From NCBI GenBank assembly GCA_950295325.1, contig OX485803.1, positions 52,591,554-52,655,553 of the forward strand: a DNA stretch of 64,000 bases, in the 5' to 3' direction. The stretch's first letter is position 1. Each line of letters opens with the position of its first letter. Source of the stretch: Polytrichum commune (lineage: Eukaryota; Streptophyta; Polytrichopsida; Polytrichales; Polytrichaceae). The notes under the pieces are model-generated. The model was not told the DNA's origin, made no database searches, and saw nothing but the letters and a program-made list of their open reading frames with translations. The position numbers and the translations under genes are program-made. This document shows, one piece after another, positions 25,661 to 37,904 of this stretch.

Positions 25661-26155
25661 GGGCCACTTCACACACGAGCCAAGAGCCGTGACCATGAAA
25701 TTGTGAGAGCCCAAAAGAAAGTGTCCAAAGGCCGTCCCAACACACCTCCAAAATCATGTAGTGTGGTCACGGGCCCTCAAGTGTAGTGTGAAGTCATATG
25801 TGACCAGGCCCTCAACCAAACGCTATTCAATGAATTTCTATTCATGTGGGTCTTCACACATGATCAAGTAGAATAAATCAACGGTTGTGAGCGTTCGCAG
25901 TGCCATGGTTTTCCGGTTTTGTGTTAGGCCGGTTTAGAGGTGGTTTTTGAAAATAGTCCAAGTGACCATGAAACATGATCCATTCGATGCCATGTAGGAA
26001 TCCATGTAGACTTTACATCCATCTTGCATTCACTTACTCCGTTGGTCCCTCCAGCATAGTGTGAAGCAAACTTGGGCTGGCTCCGCCTTTTCCAACAATG
26101 AGAGTGCTTGAAGTATAATGGTCACGGGCTCTTGGTCTCGTGTGTGAAGTGGCCC
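25661..26155. mobile_element. Tourist-like (PIF/Harbinger) MITE with TAA duplication
   Basis: 495 bp beginning GGGCCACTTCACACACGAG and ending CTCGTGTGTGAAGTGGCCC, exact complements over 19 bp and similar for about 38. TAA is duplicated at 25658-25660 and 26156-26158. An internal GGTCACGGGC motif recurs. No transposase, so it is non-autonomous. GGGCC ends with a TAA duplication are typical of the PIF/Harbinger superfamily. Confidence 0.88.
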
Positions 26156-26158
26156 TAA

Positions 26159-26404
26159 TTGTCTTGCTCATCACTATGCCATTTTTGCTCTCATAATGCA
26201 GTTGAAAATGAGGCACATTTCGTGTTGGAATGTTCCCAATACAACCCCATTAGAGATAAGTTTCCATCACTATTTGAGAACGTAGTTTCAAGGAGCCTCA
26301 AGTCTCTCATTCAATTAGACCAACAAGTTAACAATAGCCTCTATCTCATGGAGACTACTGCACTCCACCACTCTAGAGAAATAACATGTCTGAAACCATC
26401 ATGA
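26159..26404 (+). pseudogene. LINE-type reverse transcriptase C-terminal fragment
   Basis: An 81-codon open frame with CHFCSHNAVENEAHFVLEC followed by SQYNPIRDKFPSLF. This Cys-X2-Cys...His...Cys pattern with an IR.KFPSLF tail is typical of the zinc-binding end of non-LTR retrotransposon polyproteins. No polymerase domain lies upstream; the flanking MITE begins at once. It is a fragment, not a gene. Confidence 0.65.
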
Positions 26405-26595
26405 TGTACTTTTAGTCCTATTAGCCTTTTCGGCATCCTGGGCTTTAAAATCCATTTCATTGCATTACTGATTGTAAACCACAATGCACTGTCACCAACA
26501 TGTAAACCCCAACATTATTTATCATTCTTTGTAAATTCTTAGGGGGATAATAGATTTATAGTGTTGCAATTACTGTCACTTACCATCTATAACTA

Positions 26596-26791
26596 CACTA
26601 AGTATGATATTTAGTGTCACTTACTATTTGGAATTACACAATGCTACAATTGTTTACTTATTGTTTACCAAAATAAATTGTCGAATTGGTTGTATAACAT
26701 CTTTACTTGGTATAAAAATTACATTAATAGTAAAAATATTTAGGAATGTGTAACTCCATATAGTAAATGACAGTAAATATCATGTTTAGTA
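26596..26791. mobile_element. CACTAAATAT-type MITE, short copy D
   Basis: About 196 bp: CACTAAGTATGATATTTAGT then GTCACTTACTATTTGGAATT at the left, and GTAACTCCATATAGTAAATG then ATCATGTTTAGTA at the right, inverted relative to each other. The TA flank is again present. Confidence 0.7.
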
Positions 26792-28374
26792 TAGTATAGC
26801 TTCCAATTCTTCCCATTCATTGGCTCCTTCTACAATGATTTATTCTAACTTACTTACCTTAATATGGATGTCAATTGGCTATTTCTCAAACTCAACCAGT
26901 TCATCTATAACTAGCTAATCAATTCTAGCTATCATAAACATTAAAGTAGTTTGTCTTATTTGTCATACACGCCCCTTCATTTCAAGCCCATATGCAAACG
27001 GGTCAGCCAACTTTGCATTGTTTTTCATCCATATATGCGATATACAAGCATGGGCAAGGCATTTCCCGACGTTTGCATCTAAATTGCGGATGTAAAAGAG
27101 CAAATGCAGATGCAAGGTGAGTGGGCTTGCACTTATAACTTAAAATTTGCTTTGATAAGAGCATGACCAACCATGCTCCTTAGAGGTGGCAGAACCGGTT
27201 CTATTCCAAGTTTAGCCAAACTGGGGCACCCACACGTTGGTCCCAATGGATAGGGAGAATTGATCACTAGTTACAGATTGAACCAGTTGAATTTGAGAAA
27301 TACGTTAAGCGGTTGAAGTTCAAGACTTTAGGAAACTCACGAATCATTTTAGAGGAATCTATAGATTAACCCTTAACTTTCTGAGAGGCCACTTTTCAGC
27401 TCGTGAATGACTCTTGAAGGCAAATTCATCCAGAAGGAAAGGTGCTAGGAATGTCACAGTAGGTATTATTTGTGTTCCTCAAGGATTTTTTTATTTTTTA
27501 TTTTTCCAAATGGCATTGATCTCATTCCAATATGAAAAGATGGTTGTTCACAAGAAATTTTTAAAGTCCAGAATGAACTTAGTGTTTCCTTTGTTGCTAC
27601 ATTAGTATATATAGTAAATTTATATTTTTTTGATTGAATTTTTTGAATTTTCAATGGATTCTTTTTCTTATCTCAAAGTGTGTACCAATTCTTAATATTA
27701 TCTTGAAAGTTTGGACTATAATTCTATTGCACATATTTATCACAATTTCTTTAAGTATAACATGATTCTAAATTGATTCTAAATAGTTATGAATATCACT
27801 AAATATTGCTACCATATTGATGTGATCCTAAAATCATTAGCAACAACTTTTCCTTTAGGTACAATAAAAATTGAGCTCTAGAGAGGTTACCTTTTAGATG
27901 AATCAATGAAACCACAATAAACTCCCGGAAATTAAGGGGTTAAACCTCAAATTAAGAAAGGAAAAAATGAAAATTTTCAATGTGTAACCAGTTGGACTTG
28001 GAAACACTAGGGCCTCTACTAACTGTGCCCAAAATCCTCCACAAACATTGGTTGGCCCCAACCACTACTGTAGCATTGGTGGGCTCTGGAAAGCGCCTCC
28101 TGGACAGAACTCACTTGGGTATATTGTGGCCCAACTTTTGACCCTTCTATAAGGGAATGAACTATCAATACCTTACATCGCATTAACAACATATGAGACT
28201 TCCATGTCCATGTATAGTAGCGTGGAAATTACCGTGCTTGGGAGGTGAAAGGGCAATGCAACAGCCGTGGATGCCACAACTAGCATGAGCTCGACTAAGA
28301 TGGCCCAATCATATTGCAATCACAATAGGCCTTGATATAGACCCATCAATCGGGTGTAGGCCATGCATCATACC
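26792..28374. other. AT-rich intergenic, no gene recognised
   Basis: 1.6 kb of non-coding, AT-rich DNA. I see no domain, array or clear inverted repeat. Confidence 0.45.
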
Positions 28375-28985
28375 CCGATCACACCAATGTTTCCATCCAA
28401 TTCCAACCGTGAAATTGTTGGGGGTTATGTTGAGAAATAGATGTTGGCCACCACTTTTCACATTATTACAGCTGGAGATACCGACGGATGCTGCTAGAAG
28501 TGGCATGTGTGACCAGTCCCTCGTGCACCAATCACATCAATGTTTCCATCCGGTTCTAGCCATGGAATTGTTGGGGGTTAGTTTGAGAAATAGATGTGGG
28601 CCCACCACTTTTCACACTATTACAATTGGAGATACCGACGGATGCTACTAGAAATGGCCGGTGTGATCAGTCCCTAGTGCACCGATCACACCAATGTTTC
28701 CATCTGGCTCTAGCCGTGGAATTGTTGGGGGTTTTGTTGAGAAATAGATGTGGGCCCACCACTTCTCACACTACTACAGCTGGAGATACCAACAGATGGT
28801 GTCTGATTGAACGGTGTGATCAATCCCTCATGCACCAATCACACCAACATTTCCATCCGGTTCCAGTCGTGGAATTGTTGGGGGTTATGTTGAGAAATAA
28901 ATGTAGGCCCACCACTTTTCACACTATTACAGCCGGAGATGCCATCGGATGGTGCTAGAAGTGGCCGGTGTGATCAGCCCCTCCA
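28375..28985 (+). repeat. Tandem array, four units of about 153 bp
   Basis: The landmark (T/C)(G/A)TTTCCATC recurs at 28388, 28541, 28695 and 28848, a period of 153-154 bp. Each unit also carries GGAATTGTTGGGGGTT, TGAGAAATA(G/A)ATGT, CCACCACTTTTCACA, GGAGATACC and GTGTGATCA(G/A)TCCCT. The open frames crossing it reflect the period (a multiple of 3) rather than a gene. One related unit lies at 47855-48000 in inverse orientation. Confidence 0.85.
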
Positions 28986-29102
28986 TGTTTCCTAGGTACC
29001 AAATGACATTGGGGAGGTATGATTTGGGGGATGGGGCACCATATAAACTACCAGCAAGCGGTTCAAATAACGCAACAGGGAAAATTATTCAGGCTCCCAC
29101 TA

Positions 29103-29418
29103 CACAAAATATGATATTTAGTGTTTGATTATATTTAATGTTGTTACCACCCTACCATGCTCAACACTAATTTTCAATTCTTGGACAATTAGTGTAAGAC
29201 ATAAATGTGCCGCTACCTTCCTTGCTACCACCTCCCTTATTATATCCTTTTTTTTCATATCCTTACTAACACTAAATTCAAACATGTAACTTACACATAT
29301 TGCCATTGTTGATATTTAGTGTTTGAGTTTACATTTAATGTTACTTACTTTCATAAGGTTATTGATATTTATATGCATTCGTATTTAGTGTATCAAACAC
29401 TAAATATCATATTTTGTG
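29103..29418. mobile_element. CACTAAATAT-type MITE, copy B
   Basis: 316 bp, close to copy A along its length (ATTTTCAATTCTTGGACAAT, CATATCCTTACTAACACTAA, TTTGAGTTTACATTTAATG). The ends are slightly mutated (CACAAAATATGATATTTAGT; ATCATATTTTGTG). TA flanks both ends. Confidence 0.8.
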
Positions 29419-29710
29419 TACTACTTTTCAGGACCTACTATGGTGGATTATCCACTGTTGATTCCCACGCCCACCAAATTCAACTTTGCATGTACGTAAT
29501 GGGGGACGTTAAACCTCCCTACGAGCTTTTAGGGGAGGTAAAAAACCATTGCCCTTGCATTCTTGAAGGCCACTTATCCACAAATCCCATATTGTGTGCA
29601 CTTCACCTTTAAGGTCCAAAATCCTATATGTGTGTGTTTGTGTGTGCGCATGTACATTCACTTAGTAAAGTAGCAATTGATTGTGATTTCATTCCGGAAG
29701 TGAAAGTGTC
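29419..29710. repeat. Repeat flanking MITE copy B, shared with 14472-14887
   Basis: Contains CTCCCTACGAGCTTTT, AACCATTGCCCTTGCAT and GGTCCAAAATCCTATATG, matching the sequence downstream of copy A. A short TGTGTGTGTTTGTGTGTGCG tract lies near 29630. Confidence 0.6.
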
Positions 29711-30711
29711 AACATAGCATGAGATTAACTCGAAAGTCAATTGCCCTATGAGCTTTTCGGGGGAGGTATGTATGCCCCCGAAAGGCAATGGGGGTTTAAC
29801 GACCCCCAAAAGTAATATTGTGCACAATCTTTGATCAAATAGAATCTTAGCTTTAACTATTTCTATGTAGAATCTTGTGTGCATATTGTACGATATTAGT
29901 TTTGATTATGGGACCCTCGGGTTATGAAGCTCATATAGAATGTACGTCATGGGCATACAACAAGACTATTCCCCTCTAAAATAATGTTACCCGATTGAGC
30001 GCCTTTTTGTGTTTGTGCGTTGGTGTACAACATGTGATCATGCCCTTAGCTTAATTGTGCAACTGCCATTTGACCAACAACATAACATCACTCACCTAAT
30101 GAGTTGTGTTCAACTACCATGACTTTAGATTCAGTATAAAGCACTAGGATTTCAGCATCCAGAGGCTTTATTCTCGAATTTACTATGGAGCCCATGAACA
30201 GAGTTAATGAGCTGAGTAATATTACAAGCCACAAAGTTGATTAGGGGTAGTAAGTTCTATAGGGAACGGGAGGTGATGAGTTCATGACCTTCTAGTCAAC
30301 TTTCCCACTATATTTTCAAATTTTGTCTTGCATGTCTCGGGTGGGGGACCCCAAGTTAGAACCCATTACACTCTAACCTCCCTAATATCAAGTCTATGGC
30401 AACCAAGCGAATGTGATATTGAGGAGGTTTGTAGTGCTAGTATGAATGCTTGAAAATAAAGAATTTTTGTAACATGTCACATTATGGAACAACACAAAGT
30501 CAAACGTTGCAATGATGACAATGTGATGCGTGTGAGTGTGTGGTTTCTTTGGGGGATTACTTTAATGTCAAACCTGTGGTTTGAAAAGAGAAATGTGACA
30601 ACAAGGAGAGAGATTTGAACTGAGCACATCCGTTCCCTAGGGTTTCGCAATATAAGCGAGTGAGTGACATTACAAAGGTTAAGGTGTACACATATGTCAC
30701 AAAATCCAAAT

Positions 30712-31290
30712 CCATCCTAGCAGGATTCATGATGTCTATGGACACTTATTATTCATCCATTAGGAAGGTGAAAACGCAACACATTGTTTTCTAGCCTATA
30801 AAATGGTTATTTCTAGACGATATGGTTTTGGAAAGATCTGGAATTAGTTGGTCCAGAAAGATTTCTATTTGGTTCTATAGACGATCTCAAATTAGTGTAA
30901 TGGAGTCAAGTTGGAATGAGTAGGTTATTGAAGCCCCTTCATCCACGATCGATGATATTACACAGATACTACTAACCCCAAGCTCATCCCGATAAAATTC
31001 ATGGTGTTTGTATGTAAACTCTTTACTCAAGCATTAGGAAGGTGAGAATGCAACAAATTGTTTTATAGCTTGAAAACGGTTATTTCTAGAAGATTTGGTT
31101 CTAGAAATATCCATAATAAGTTAGTTCTAGAAAGATCATGTTTTGGTCCATCAAAGATCCCAAATTAATCTAAGGTGGTCAAGCTGGAATGAGTTGGTCC
31201 TCAACCCAATAGGGAACTTGCTTTTACTGAACCCCTTTCATCCACAATATATAAGTTTATTTAGACGCTACGAACTCCAAGCTCTATGCT
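30712..31290 (+). repeat. Direct duplication of about 280 bp
   Basis: Two diverged copies in tandem, starting near 30712 and 30990. Shared blocks are CATTAGGAAGGTGA(A/G)AA, CAACA(C/A)ATTGTTTT, GGTTATTTCTAGA, GTC(C)AGAAAGAT, CTGGAATGAGT/TTGGAATGAGT and CCCTTCATCCAC. Non-coding. Confidence 0.65.
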
Positions 31291-32309
31291 AGTAGTTAAC
31301 AAATGGACACAAAAAATGCACATGCTACAATGAGATTGAACTACGCACTCAAAACATAGACACAATCCTAGATTCAACAACTAGCACAAATTGGGAGGGC
31401 ATATGTTATCATTCAAAGAGAAAGAGAATCTTCAGTTGACCTCTTGTATCATTTTGCATCTCAACACCAACTATATTTTAAGTAAATATGGACAAAACAT
31501 TTGTCCAAAAATAAGAATGCTTAGGAATGTATTGTTTGTGCCGTTGATACGTGCACATTGCAAAACAATTTATTTGAGGGAAGAAGACTATAAGCATATG
31601 ATGGGGTACTCCAATCATACATACTTTTAAGAAGCAACGTGGTCAAAACAGAACTCTAGATGTGTAATTTTCAAAGATAACACACAATGCACATGCAACA
31701 ATTTTGAATTCATAATAAGAGATGTAGTCCACATCTAGGGCTACTTCATGCCATTTTTATCCTAAGACCCATTGATAGAAGTACGTGTAAATAATTCCAT
31801 CATGTTCAAAATTTATGCATAGGTCTAGATTTACTTATACGTAGTGCTATTATCTGAAACATAAAACATGGCAATCTTTGTAAATTGCAATTGCTAACTA
31901 ATTGACACTAAAAATTTCCCAATCCACCAACCAAAAAGGTATATGGAGTTCGAAGCACCTATAGTAGGACCATGTACCTTAATTGGAAGGTGGAAACATT
32001 TGAAACCCCTTATGGCTTGTACAAAAAAATTGTAAGCATATTTGATCACGGAATTAACATCAAAAACCAAGAATTAGACTAGTGAGAATGTCGGACACTC
32101 CAATGGTAAGTAACTTGGACCTTGGTATTGTTGTCCATGAAAACTTTTGTGTACACTTGTCCATGTTCAATTGTGATTTTGCATTAATTGTGATGCACTT
32201 TATTTATGAGCTTTGTGACAAAACAATGATACAATCAAACAAAGAGAATATTACACGGAAACAACATGTTAGTCAAGTGAGTTTGTTTCATGCGTGGATT
32301 CAATATTGA
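31291..32309. other. Intergenic, no gene recognised
   Basis: One kilobase of AT-rich sequence with only short open frames (61-79 codons) that show no domain or repeat relationship I can see. Confidence 0.4.
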
Positions 32310-32880
32310 GGGTTGGTTTACACCATGGACCATGAAATCGGACCATAGAAGATGACCATTTGTCATGGTCTGACTTGATGGTCCAAAATTCATGGTCCGA
32401 TTTCTTAAAAAATCAGTTTACAAAGCTTTTGGGCCCCTCACTAGGTTTGAACCAAATGTGGACCAAGAGGAATGACCATTCACCAAAAGTGAACGTGTTG
32501 ATTTTTTCAATATATGCTCCAAAAAGGCAGTTTTGAAAAGAATTCAAGTTTGACCATTCTCATGTTTTCTCTTGTCTTCATCTTCTCTTCCCCCAAAAAA
32601 CATTTCATTAAAGAATCATTATAACATCGTTCCTCTGCCATGGGCCCTGGCCTTTTTCTACTAGAGCACCTCTTTTGCCTCTCCAACCGCAAAACCTATT
32701 GGACCATGTCAGTGAATAATGTGAGCCTTAAAATATGTCTTTTGGGGACCTTGAACTCCATGGTCACTTTGATATTTTTTCCTTGGTGTAAACCGAAGTG
32801 ACCCGGGACGAATTCAACAGCCAATCACATATTTTATAGGGCCTTGGGACGACTTCATGGTCCATGATGTAAACATTCCC
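32310..32880. mobile_element. Tourist-like MITE family with GTTTACACCATGGACCAT ends, copy 1
   Basis: 571 bp starting GGGTTGGTTTACACCATGG and ending CCATGATGTAAACATTCCC. The target repeat is TGA at the left (mutated) and TAA at the right (32881-32883). It matches 39452-40003 over its full length (ATTTCTTAAAAAATCA, AAGCTTTTGGGCCCCTCA, CTTTTTCTACTAGAGCA, TATGTCTTTTGGGGACCT). Non-coding. Confidence 0.85.
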
Positions 32881-32883
32881 TAA

Positions 32884-35363
32884 TTTAGAGAAAGCTCCAA
32901 CCATTCTACAATATTAGAGTCAACAACTAATCTACCCACGTAAAGGTGCAATTTGAACCAAAGGGTACAAGGCCCCCTTAGACATGGAGACTTGGGATTC
33001 TAAAGTTCTACTATAACCACAATTCAACCATCATCCACACATAGTGTAAACACTCTATCAAGAGCAACTTTCATCAAAAGGCTCCACCCCTCTTCAATTT
33101 GAAATTTGAAATTTTGATCAACCATCTCTACGTACATGTGAAACATGTGGTACATACACGCATACGCAATTAGGTGCGAAATAACTAGCCTCCCGGCGCT
33201 ACATAAACTCGTCCATTATGGATGAAAGTGCTAATATAATAAAACCAATCCCTTAGTGGTTGAGGGACAATTCATTTGAATTGGACTCCACTAGACTAAT
33301 TCAGGATCTTGGATGCATGTGTAAAGTCAAATTATCTAGTTTTTAAAATATATATTTCTAGACATAACTAAAAAGTTTGTTGCAATCCCACTTTCCTAAC
33401 GGTTTACACAAAGTATGCGAACCTTGTAACGGAAGTTTCCCAAAAAGATTGATTTCTCTTTGAGCAATCATGGAGGCCCTGCCAATTGTTAACCACCGAA
33501 CACAAAATGATGCCTTATTTTGAGCATATAGTCCAATCTCATTGTAACACATATCTTTTTGGCCTCATGTCTTAACTACAAACCTTGTCATACACCACTC
33601 AAATAAATATAGGCTTCTACATAAGACTAGTTGTGCAATCAAGGCCCCCAAACCTTAGTCATCACGAAGCGCTAGTCTCATATCTCTTTGGTTTTGTTTC
33701 CGACACACTAAAGAATTAAGAGGAAATAAGGCATACATATGTTACTTGGATACTTTCTTCTCTACACCCACTTCTCATAGGATATGAACACGTAGCAGTG
33801 CGAGACGATTTGCAAATCTGAATCGTGCATGTAGCCATTTACCTCATATTTTTTAGAAGCGTACATGAACATCTTATCCATTATCAAAATGAGGATTCTC
33901 GTGTTCATGAAGCAATCACAAAGGTCCCCCCCAAATTGTGTCCACTATTGGACTTAGTATAGTGAATATATGTTAAGCACAGAGTCCAATGTCTTTCAAC
34001 ATGCATCTTTTTGGCGTTTGTTCTTAGATCCACACACCTAAGCACTCGAATAAGGTAGAAATACCACAACCCGTTAACCACCCTCTAGCCGTGCACTAGA
34101 CCGCCGTCATAATGGTGAAGTGCCATTTCTAAAACCGATCATGGCTCGGCGGCAACTTCAATGCGTGTACACTTAGTGTAGCCAATGGGAGTCAAGTGTT
34201 AATGTACTCATGAGGTAACCGATTTAGGCGGTGTTCTGTATGGAAATGCGGATCACCGTGTTCAGTGTAGGGAGAATCTAGTGAACAAGTAGGGGGTTGG
34301 ACAACTTTCCAGTTTGAGAAATTGTAGCATTTTTTGTATAGGGCAGAAAAATATGAAACAACTTGCATTCTTCATGAATCGTTCTCGTCTATCTTGGAAA
34401 ATTATCTCATGATTGTCGGACCAGATCTTCAATGTGAACCACCTTATTTTCACGGGTTATGGTATTTCTACCTTATATAGGTGTCCAATCGATCATTGTG
34501 TTGGAATTTCGGGCACGTTTACCTTGTGTCCCAGCCCTAAAAATTCACGAAATGCCGTAATATGTCATTCCGATTGTCAGGGGATTGGAATTCCAACGTA
34601 GCTCAAGCCACTCGCTAAGCTAGTCAACCCTAGCCTCGGAGGCCGTGACTGTACGAGGGGAACGTGTGGCAAATCGCCACTTGGCGCACATGCCAAGGTG
34701 TCCATTAATAAGGTAGTCAGAAATCATGTGCGTCACGAGTGGGTCCTACACCAAAACTATGGGCCATGTGTCATCACTACATTGGGTGAACGCGCGAGCC
34801 CGTGTTTGGTCTCGCACCCTCTTTATTTTTACACCATACATACAATGTCTAACTTATAATGAGGGTTTCAACATTTTGTGGTACGAGTAGGGTATGGGTA
34901 TTTGATAGTATTTTTGTTTTTTTGATATCATCATTTAGGTCCACAGTCCGGGGAGTTTTATATAAAAATCGGTACATTTCCTATCTTTTATAAAGAGGTT
35001 CATATATATATATATATATGTATTTTTACTTGGAAGCTACCGGAAGCCATTTTATTTTCTCGCTTAAATTCCTACATTTATTTTTACCATTTAGTGATTT
35101 TTTATTTTGTAAATTTTACTTCAATATGTTTCCGAAGTTATGTATAGTAAGTCGTTTTTTAAAAAAAAAAAAAATTGGTGTTATGCTTTTAAGGGGGTGA
35201 ATTTGTGTTGAAAGAAATCCCAAGTATCCTTAGAAGAAGTTGAATTTTGCCAAGCCCCTAGCATGTTGGGGCCAAGGATGTAGCCTTTGGAAAATGTATG
35301 GATTTAAAGAGGGTGCATACATGTTCTTAGAGGTTGGTTAGTACAACACATGCAACCTTTAAA
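32884..35363. other. Intergenic, AT-rich; one R2 fragment
   Basis: 2.5 kb without a gene. 33755-33870 is a reverse-strand fragment of repeat family R2 (CACCCACTTCTCATAGGATA; GATTTGCAAATCTGAATCGT). A (TA) dinucleotide run lies at about 35000-35020 and an A-tract at about 35160. Confidence 0.5.
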
Positions 35364-35742
35364 CTAATTGACATCTTCAGAATTGGGAAATATAATTGAA
35401 CAAGAAGCATCACTTGCAAAAGACATATAACGTAAAGGATTAGCATAAAGGAACCGGTACTTAGTTCCATTTCCCCCCCAAAGAATTGCCTCTTCAATGA
35501 TATTATCAAAGTTCTCATCTAGCCCCTCCAAAGCAATTCTAAGCATAGCTTCCAAATTTTTGCTTCCAAACTTATTTCTCACTCACGTTTTGATTAAATT
35601 TTGGACAATGAACGCTCTCTCACAAATGGTTGTTGATACACATTGTACTCTAGCCAAATGAGCAAGGACAAACAAATTGGGATAGCGGGCTTGCAAAGAA
35701 TCGTTCCATGTGATCATGTCCTATAAGCATGCCTCCTTGTTT
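35364..35742 (-). pseudogene. hAT-type transposase, C-terminal dimerisation part
   Basis: Minus-strand translation reads RYPNLFVLAHLARVQCVSTT, then ICERAF, then after one in-frame TGA VRNKFGSKNLEAMLRIALEG and KYRFLYANP. The (V)STxxxERxF and NKxGxKNLExML(R)I patterns are those of the hAT C-terminal dimerisation region. The N-terminal part of what appears to be the same protein is at 37201-37635 on the same strand, separated by 1.46 kb carrying a plus-strand reading frame. Confidence 0.75.
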
Positions 35743-36027
35743 TTGGGAAATGCGTGGCAGAGTCCCAAAACTAACGAAATTAACTTTCATAAAGTCCCGA
35801 AACTATAGTAGCTCATATCCTATAGAAATCTCAATATACTTGGCACGGTCTTCACTACTTCTAATGGTCAAGTCACATAGGAGATTCTAGTAAGATCTTT
35901 AATGTTTGCCCCTCACCCTAAGTGAGCATTTAATTAAGAACAATCTTCTAGATTAGTTAGTCAAACTTATAATTAGGAACAATCTTCTAGGTTAGTTAGT
36001 CAAGCTCATGGCCAAATTCAAAGATAC

Positions 36028-36906
36028 ATGCAAGATAAGAACGCATCATGCGTTCCTTCATCCATTTGGTCGCCATGTTCACCATTCAGGCCATTGCAGA
36101 GGAAACAAATGTCATCTTCATATCACTTCAAGGCCTCCTCAACATTGGTCTCCCTACAACGTGCTCGGCTTGTTGGTTTGGTGGAGACCTATTACCGTTT
36201 GTCAGAAATGGTGGGTCCGCTTGACAATTTGCAACTCGAGATGATTGACATTTCAACAACAACCCTCTACAGGCAGTTCGTGTTGTCTTACAAAGACACA
36301 CAATCGTGCTTAAATGATTTGGATGTTTGGGTACTCGAGACTCTAGACATGCTCTCCCAAGAAGATGTAAGCGTGTTTGTCACTGCGGTTGCCCAAATGC
36401 TTTGTCAACTTGCACAAGGTATGCATGAAGTTGTTGCCGAACACAATTCTGTCACCAATGTCAGTGAAGGATCGCCCCTTGTTTTGCCGCATCAACTAGC
36501 ATGAGTTGACGTAAAAATATTCTCTTCAATTGTAAATGTACACAAAACATACGTTCAAGCAAAGTTCAATGAGCAACAAATTGATGAACTCAACAAACAA
36601 TTTGTTATGTTTAGACGAGCATATTGTGAAGAACGTGCTTTTAAGGGAGCAATCGAGTGGAATGATAATTTCGAGACTGACTTCAAAGAGGCTTGGTCCC
36701 TAACCGACGGGCGTTTTCCTATGTTAGCATTGTTATGTGAAGGACTTGCCTCTGCTTTTCCAAACACCACTACAGTGGAATCCAACTTCTTTTTGTTGGC
36801 ATATGAGAAAGATGATGCGAGGGAATGCCTGACTGATTTCTCTTTAGATGATATTCTCCGTTGCAAGCAATGGATGGATCTGAAGAAAAAAATTCAGCCT
36901 CAATAG
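36028..36906 (+). pseudogene. Transposase-like reading frame with one in-frame stop
   Basis: One continuous frame, broken only by TGA at 36502-36504. The second half contains EAWSLTDGRFPMLALLCEGL, then ASAFPNTTTVESNFFLLAYE and SLTDGRF. It resembles the C-terminal segment of hAT-like or ZMYM-like transposases (FP...T.VES.FS). It lies inside the minus-strand hAT transposase, so it is probably a separate insertion. I cannot place the first 60 residues in any family. Confidence 0.55.
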
Positions 36907-37200
36907 GAAATCAATACACTGATTTGATTCAAAATCATGCATTTCCAAATATAACGAAAGCAAAGCTAGTGGATGTCCTAAAATTATCTTATATTTTGGA
37001 AATTTGGAAATTTCCAAAAATAAGGAGGTTTGACCATAAGTCTATCCCCCCATTTGATAGTGGCATGCAATTTGGAGGCTTAAAACTCACACTTACAAAC
37101 TATCACATTCACAAGGGATTTTTTTTTAACCTTGTTGTGAACAATCATACTCATAATAGACTAGTAACTTCTCTAATTCAGTCAAATCCCAAATTTGGAG

Positions 37201-37635
37201 TCATATATGCCTTGAAGGTATGTTAGTAGGATTTAGATTTTTAAAACATGAAATGAGATCATTGTCTACAAACCTAGCATCCAAGCCTGCACAAACATCC
37301 TCTGCAAATGCACGTTGGAATTTAAGTGCTTCTTTAAGATCTACTCTTAGCCTAGACCGGTCCATCTCAAAACCATGATACGTTTTTTTCATGAATTTCA
37401 CTTGTAAGCTTCCTAAGATGGCCCCAATAGGACCATACTCAAGAATGACATGATAGTCAATATCCTCATTGAATGTAGCAACATTTAAATCGGTTGGCTT
37501 AGTAATGAACAATATTATGATTTGGGCTATCTTTGTCCTAACAATGCTACCAAAAGTTGTAACATCCACAAAATTGTTTTGAAAGACCTTTGACAATAAA
37601 GCCAAGGAATGCAAGATTTTGACCTTATGACTCTA
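37201..37635 (-). pseudogene. hAT-type transposase, internal part
   Basis: A 137-codon minus-strand frame with HSLALLSKVFQNNFVDVTT, TFNEDIDYHVILEYGPIGAI, LRVDLKEALKFQRAFAEDV and FVDNDLISCFKNLNPTNIPS. This order (LSLLSKVFQ...DV.T; FQR.FAE.VC..L..RF.D...I.CF..LNP.N.P) is that of plant hAT-like (DUF4371-type) transposases. Upstream the frame ends in several stops. It pairs with the C-terminal part at 35364-35742. Confidence 0.75.
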
Positions 37636-37904
37636 GTCTTACCCTAGTAGAATTATTCCGCCCTATTCCTAATTCCTTCGGCTACTTGCCTAAAATAAAA
37701 ATAAAAATTCTTAGTAAATATCCCAAACTATGATGCCTCAATTGGCCATATTGTCAGTCTATTCTCCCTTGAACCGGTCGATTTCCAACCTCAACAATTT
37801 TACATGGGTATCTCATCCCAATCATTGCGAACTCATTCGGAAATATCCCAAAAAATCGGCTAGCTTGTAACTAAACCTCGCTACTCCCCGTACTTTGTTT
37901 GAGT

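Noticed and set aside
28409-28958. Overlapping open frames of 80 and 120 codons with a repeated protein pattern
   Set aside because: The repeats are the 153-bp tandem units; the period is a multiple of three, which keeps frames open. No evidence of a gene.
28375-28985. Regular repeats as a CRISPR array
   Set aside because: Units are 153 bp and repeat across their whole length, with no short-repeat/spacer structure, in a plant nuclear genome.
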